Shown one piece after another: positions 51,407 through 52,806 of a DNA stretch of 52,806 bases. The notes beneath the pieces were generated by a model. The model was not told where the DNA came from. It searched no databases and saw nothing but the letters and a program-made list of their open reading frames with translations. The position numbers and the translations under genes are program-made. Source of the stretch: Gammaproteobacteria bacterium (GTDB lineage: Bacteria > Pseudomonadota > Gammaproteobacteria > SZUA-152); the NCBI GenBank assembly GCA_011051755.1, contig DRKN01000010.1:1-52806 (forward strand). The letters are read 5' to 3'. Every line of letters starts with the position of its first letter. The stretch's first letter is position 1.

Positions 51407-52806
51407 ATGAGACAAGCATCCAACACCAAATTCGCCTTTGACAGGGGATTGATGAGTATCGGCATCCTGCTGTTGATGTTCTTTCTGGCGGCGGTGGCCT
51501 CTTTCATCTACATCGAGAGACAGGCGGCCTACGACAAGGAATACATCAGTCTGTCGGGCGAGGAACGTGTGCTCTCGCAGAGTATTGTAAAAAACGCCGT
51601 GGAATCGGCCAGCGCCACTAACGTGGCGGCCTTTACACTGCTGCGACAGAATCGTGAAGATTTTGCCGGCAATCTGCAGATTCTGCGTAATGGTAATCCG
51701 CAAACCGGTCTCCCCCCCAGCCCGGCAAACATTGAAGACAGTCTGGCCGCAGTGGAATCCCTGTGGACAACCATCGGCAGTAATGCCGACGTGATCCTGC
51801 AGGCCGAGGGCACCATCCGCATGCTGAGCGAGTTCGTCGGCGCCATTAACGACACCATGCCCAGTCTGCTGGCCCTGTCGGATGAAGTGGTCAGCACCAT
51901 GATCGAGTCGGGCGCCAGCGCCAGCCAGGTCTACATCGCCAGCCGCCAACTGATGCTGGTGCCGCGTATCGCGGTCAACGCCAACCGCATCCTCGCCGGT
52001 GGTGATGATGCGGCCGCCTCTGCCGAGCGCTTCGGTCGTGATGCCGCTCTCTTCGGCCGTGTGCTGGATGCCATGCTGAACGGCAATCGCAAAATGAACA
52101 TCAAACGCGTACGTGACCCGGATGCCCGCGACAAGCTGGCGGAAGTGGCCGATGCCTTTGAGACGGTGCATGAACTGGTGGGCCGTATCCTGGAACAGAC
52201 GCCAACCCTGTTCGAGGCCCAGCAGGCCGCCGGTAGTCTGGTCGAGCAGAGTGAAACCCTGCTGGCTCGCACCACGGATCTGATGCAGGCCTATACCTCG
52301 CTGGGTGATACCCGTGCCATCAACGCCACCACCGGCAGTCTGCTGGGCGCCGTCGCCCTGTTGCTGCTGATCGTTCTTGGCTTTAAGATCGTGGGTGATA
52401 CGCGTAATCGTCTGGCCGAAACGGCGGCGCAGAATCGCCGCAACCAGGACGCCATCATGCGTCTGCTGGATGAAATCGGTGATTTGGCCAATGGTGACCT
52501 CACCGCCCAGGCAACCGTAACGGAAGACATTACCGGCGCCATCGCCGATGCGATCAACTACACCATCGACCAGTTGCGCCGGCTGGTTTCCACCATCAAC
52601 GAAACCACTGTGCAGGTGTCCTCGGCGGCGCAGGAAACGCAGGCCACCGCCATGCATCTGGCCGAGGCCAGCGACCATCAGGCCGAGCAGATCACCGCCG
52701 CCTCGGCGGCCATCAACCAGATGGCCATCTCCATCGATACCGTGTCCAGTAATGCCAACGCCTCCTCCGATGTGGCCGGCACCTCGCTGGATATCGCCAA
52801 GAAGGG
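51407..52806 (+). CDS. pilJ: Methyl-accepting chemotaxis protein PilJ (3' end outside window)
   Basis: First 466 codons are in the window and open to its end. ATG 51407 has TAGGAG ten bases upstream. Two membrane helices (about 16-38 and 307-325) flank a periplasmic sensor with the PilJ type IV pili-methyl-accepting domain (SLSGEERVLSQSIVKNAVES near 47-66; VPRIAVNANRILAGG). A HAMP-like region follows (DEIGDLANGDLTAQATVTED), then the start of the signalling coiled coil (VSSAAQETQATAMHLAEASD). PilJ senses surface contact through pilin and signals through PilI and ChpA. An antisense frame of 455 codons across it is a GC-driven shadow. Confidence 0.95.
   Translation, partial: MRQASNTKFAFDRGLMSIGILLLMFFLAAVASFIYIERQAAYDKEYISLSGEERVLSQSIVKNAVESASATNVAAFTLLRQNREDFAGNLQILRNGNPQTGLPPSPANIEDSLAAVESLWTTIGSNADVILQAEGTIRMLSEFVGAINDTMPSLLALSDEVVSTMIESGASASQVYIASRQLMLVPRIAVNANRILAGGDDAAASAERFGRDAALFGRVLDAMLNGNRKMNIKRVRDPDARDKLAEVADAFETVHELVGRILEQTPTLFEAQQAAGSLVEQSETLLARTTDLMQAYTSLGDTRAINATTGSLLGAVALLLLIVLGFKIVGDTRNRLAETAAQNRRNQDAIMRLLDEIGDLANGDLTAQATVTEDITGAIADAINYTIDQLRRLVSTINETTVQVSSAAQETQATAMHLAEASDHQAEQITAASAAINQMAISIDTVSSNANASSDVAGTSLDIAKK

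Noticed and set aside
51311-52678. 455-codon open frame on the minus strand across pilJ
   Set aside because: The plus strand encodes PilJ with clear domains, a ribosome site and operon context; the antisense frame is a shadow of GC-rich codons.
1-52806. tRNA, rRNA or CRISPR array
   Set aside because: No cloverleaf, rRNA signature or regularly spaced repeats were noticed by eye; small tRNA genes cannot be fully excluded without a covariance search.

Overview
The window reads as chromosome of a gammaproteobacterium. The evidence is the gene content and order: a bioBFHCD operon, mutY-yggX, glrK-qseG-glrR, rpmBG, slyX, cysB and a gshB/pilGHIJ plus pyrRBC' block ordered much as I remember it from Pseudomonas aeruginosa (PA0401-PA0411). 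The core genes are GC-rich. Three stretches are visibly AT-richer (about 1-1.9 kb, 7.2-8.7 kb, 16.3-19.1 kb) and look like accessory DNA. Genus-level placement is not possible from the sequence alone. I saw no rRNA, tRNA, CRISPR array or intact transposase.

Layout. 0-10.2 kb: 5'-part of a SulP anion transporter gene, gshA, an FHA-domain tail-anchored protein, a response regulator-histidine kinase, msrB and a YchJ/SEC-C protein with a clear terminator. Then come an AraC-type regulator and a FabA-like dehydratase, each broken by one in-frame stop, a membrane-anchored retropepsin-like protease, a lipoprotein and a HIT protein. 10.3-16.1 kb (minus): lipoprotein, yggX, a 680-bp insert with a DUF4326 remnant, mutY, an AsmA protein and a second retropepsin-like protease. 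16.1-19.2 kb: AT-rich islet with a four-helix membrane protein, a divergent XRE/MmyB-type regulator, a near-perfect 31-bp inverted repeat between them, a RibD-C/DHFR-like reductase and a group of hairpins. 19.2-25.3 kb (minus): glrR, qseG-like, glrK, an EF-hand protein, a repeat-rich gap, rdgB and rph. 25.5-32 kb: rpmB-rpmG, YfaZ, comF and the biotin operon. 32-40.4 kb: DUF481, pyrE, xthA-like nuclease, tandem rhodanese, PilZ, Sel1 protein, CysB-like regulator, methyltransferase, slyX, DUF3301 and a guanine-deaminase-like gene. 40.5-49.4 kb (minus, many overlaps): pyrK-like, pyrC' (degenerate dihydroorotase), pyrB, pyrR, ruvX, algH, tonB, Gx transporter, NusG-II protein, apbE, gshB. 49.9 kb to the end: pilG-pilH-pilI-pilJ (pilJ runs off the window).

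How the genes fit together. bioH and bioC make and release the pimeloyl-ACP methyl ester, and bioF, bioD and bioB finish biotin (bioA is not here). pyrR-pyrB-pyrC' plus the distant pyrE are pyrimidine genes; pyrC' has lost the metal-binding HxH and is probably structural for PyrB. gshA and gshB, at opposite ends, make glutathione. pilGHIJ is the chemosensory front end of twitching motility, and the tonB beside it corresponds by position to tonB3. Inserted between tonB and gshB is a Gx-NusG-II-ApbE trio, a plausible extracytoplasmic flavinylation module.

Most interesting points: the flavinylation trio inside the otherwise conserved tonB3-gshB-pil block; the XRE/membrane-protein cassette with its operator-like palindrome; the PyrK-like subunit attached to a pyrBC' cluster; the two adjacent genes each broken by a single stop; and at least six families of intergenic inverted repeats (dRS3-like, REP/BIME-like, GGTGGGC units, a 26-bp perfect palindrome and others).
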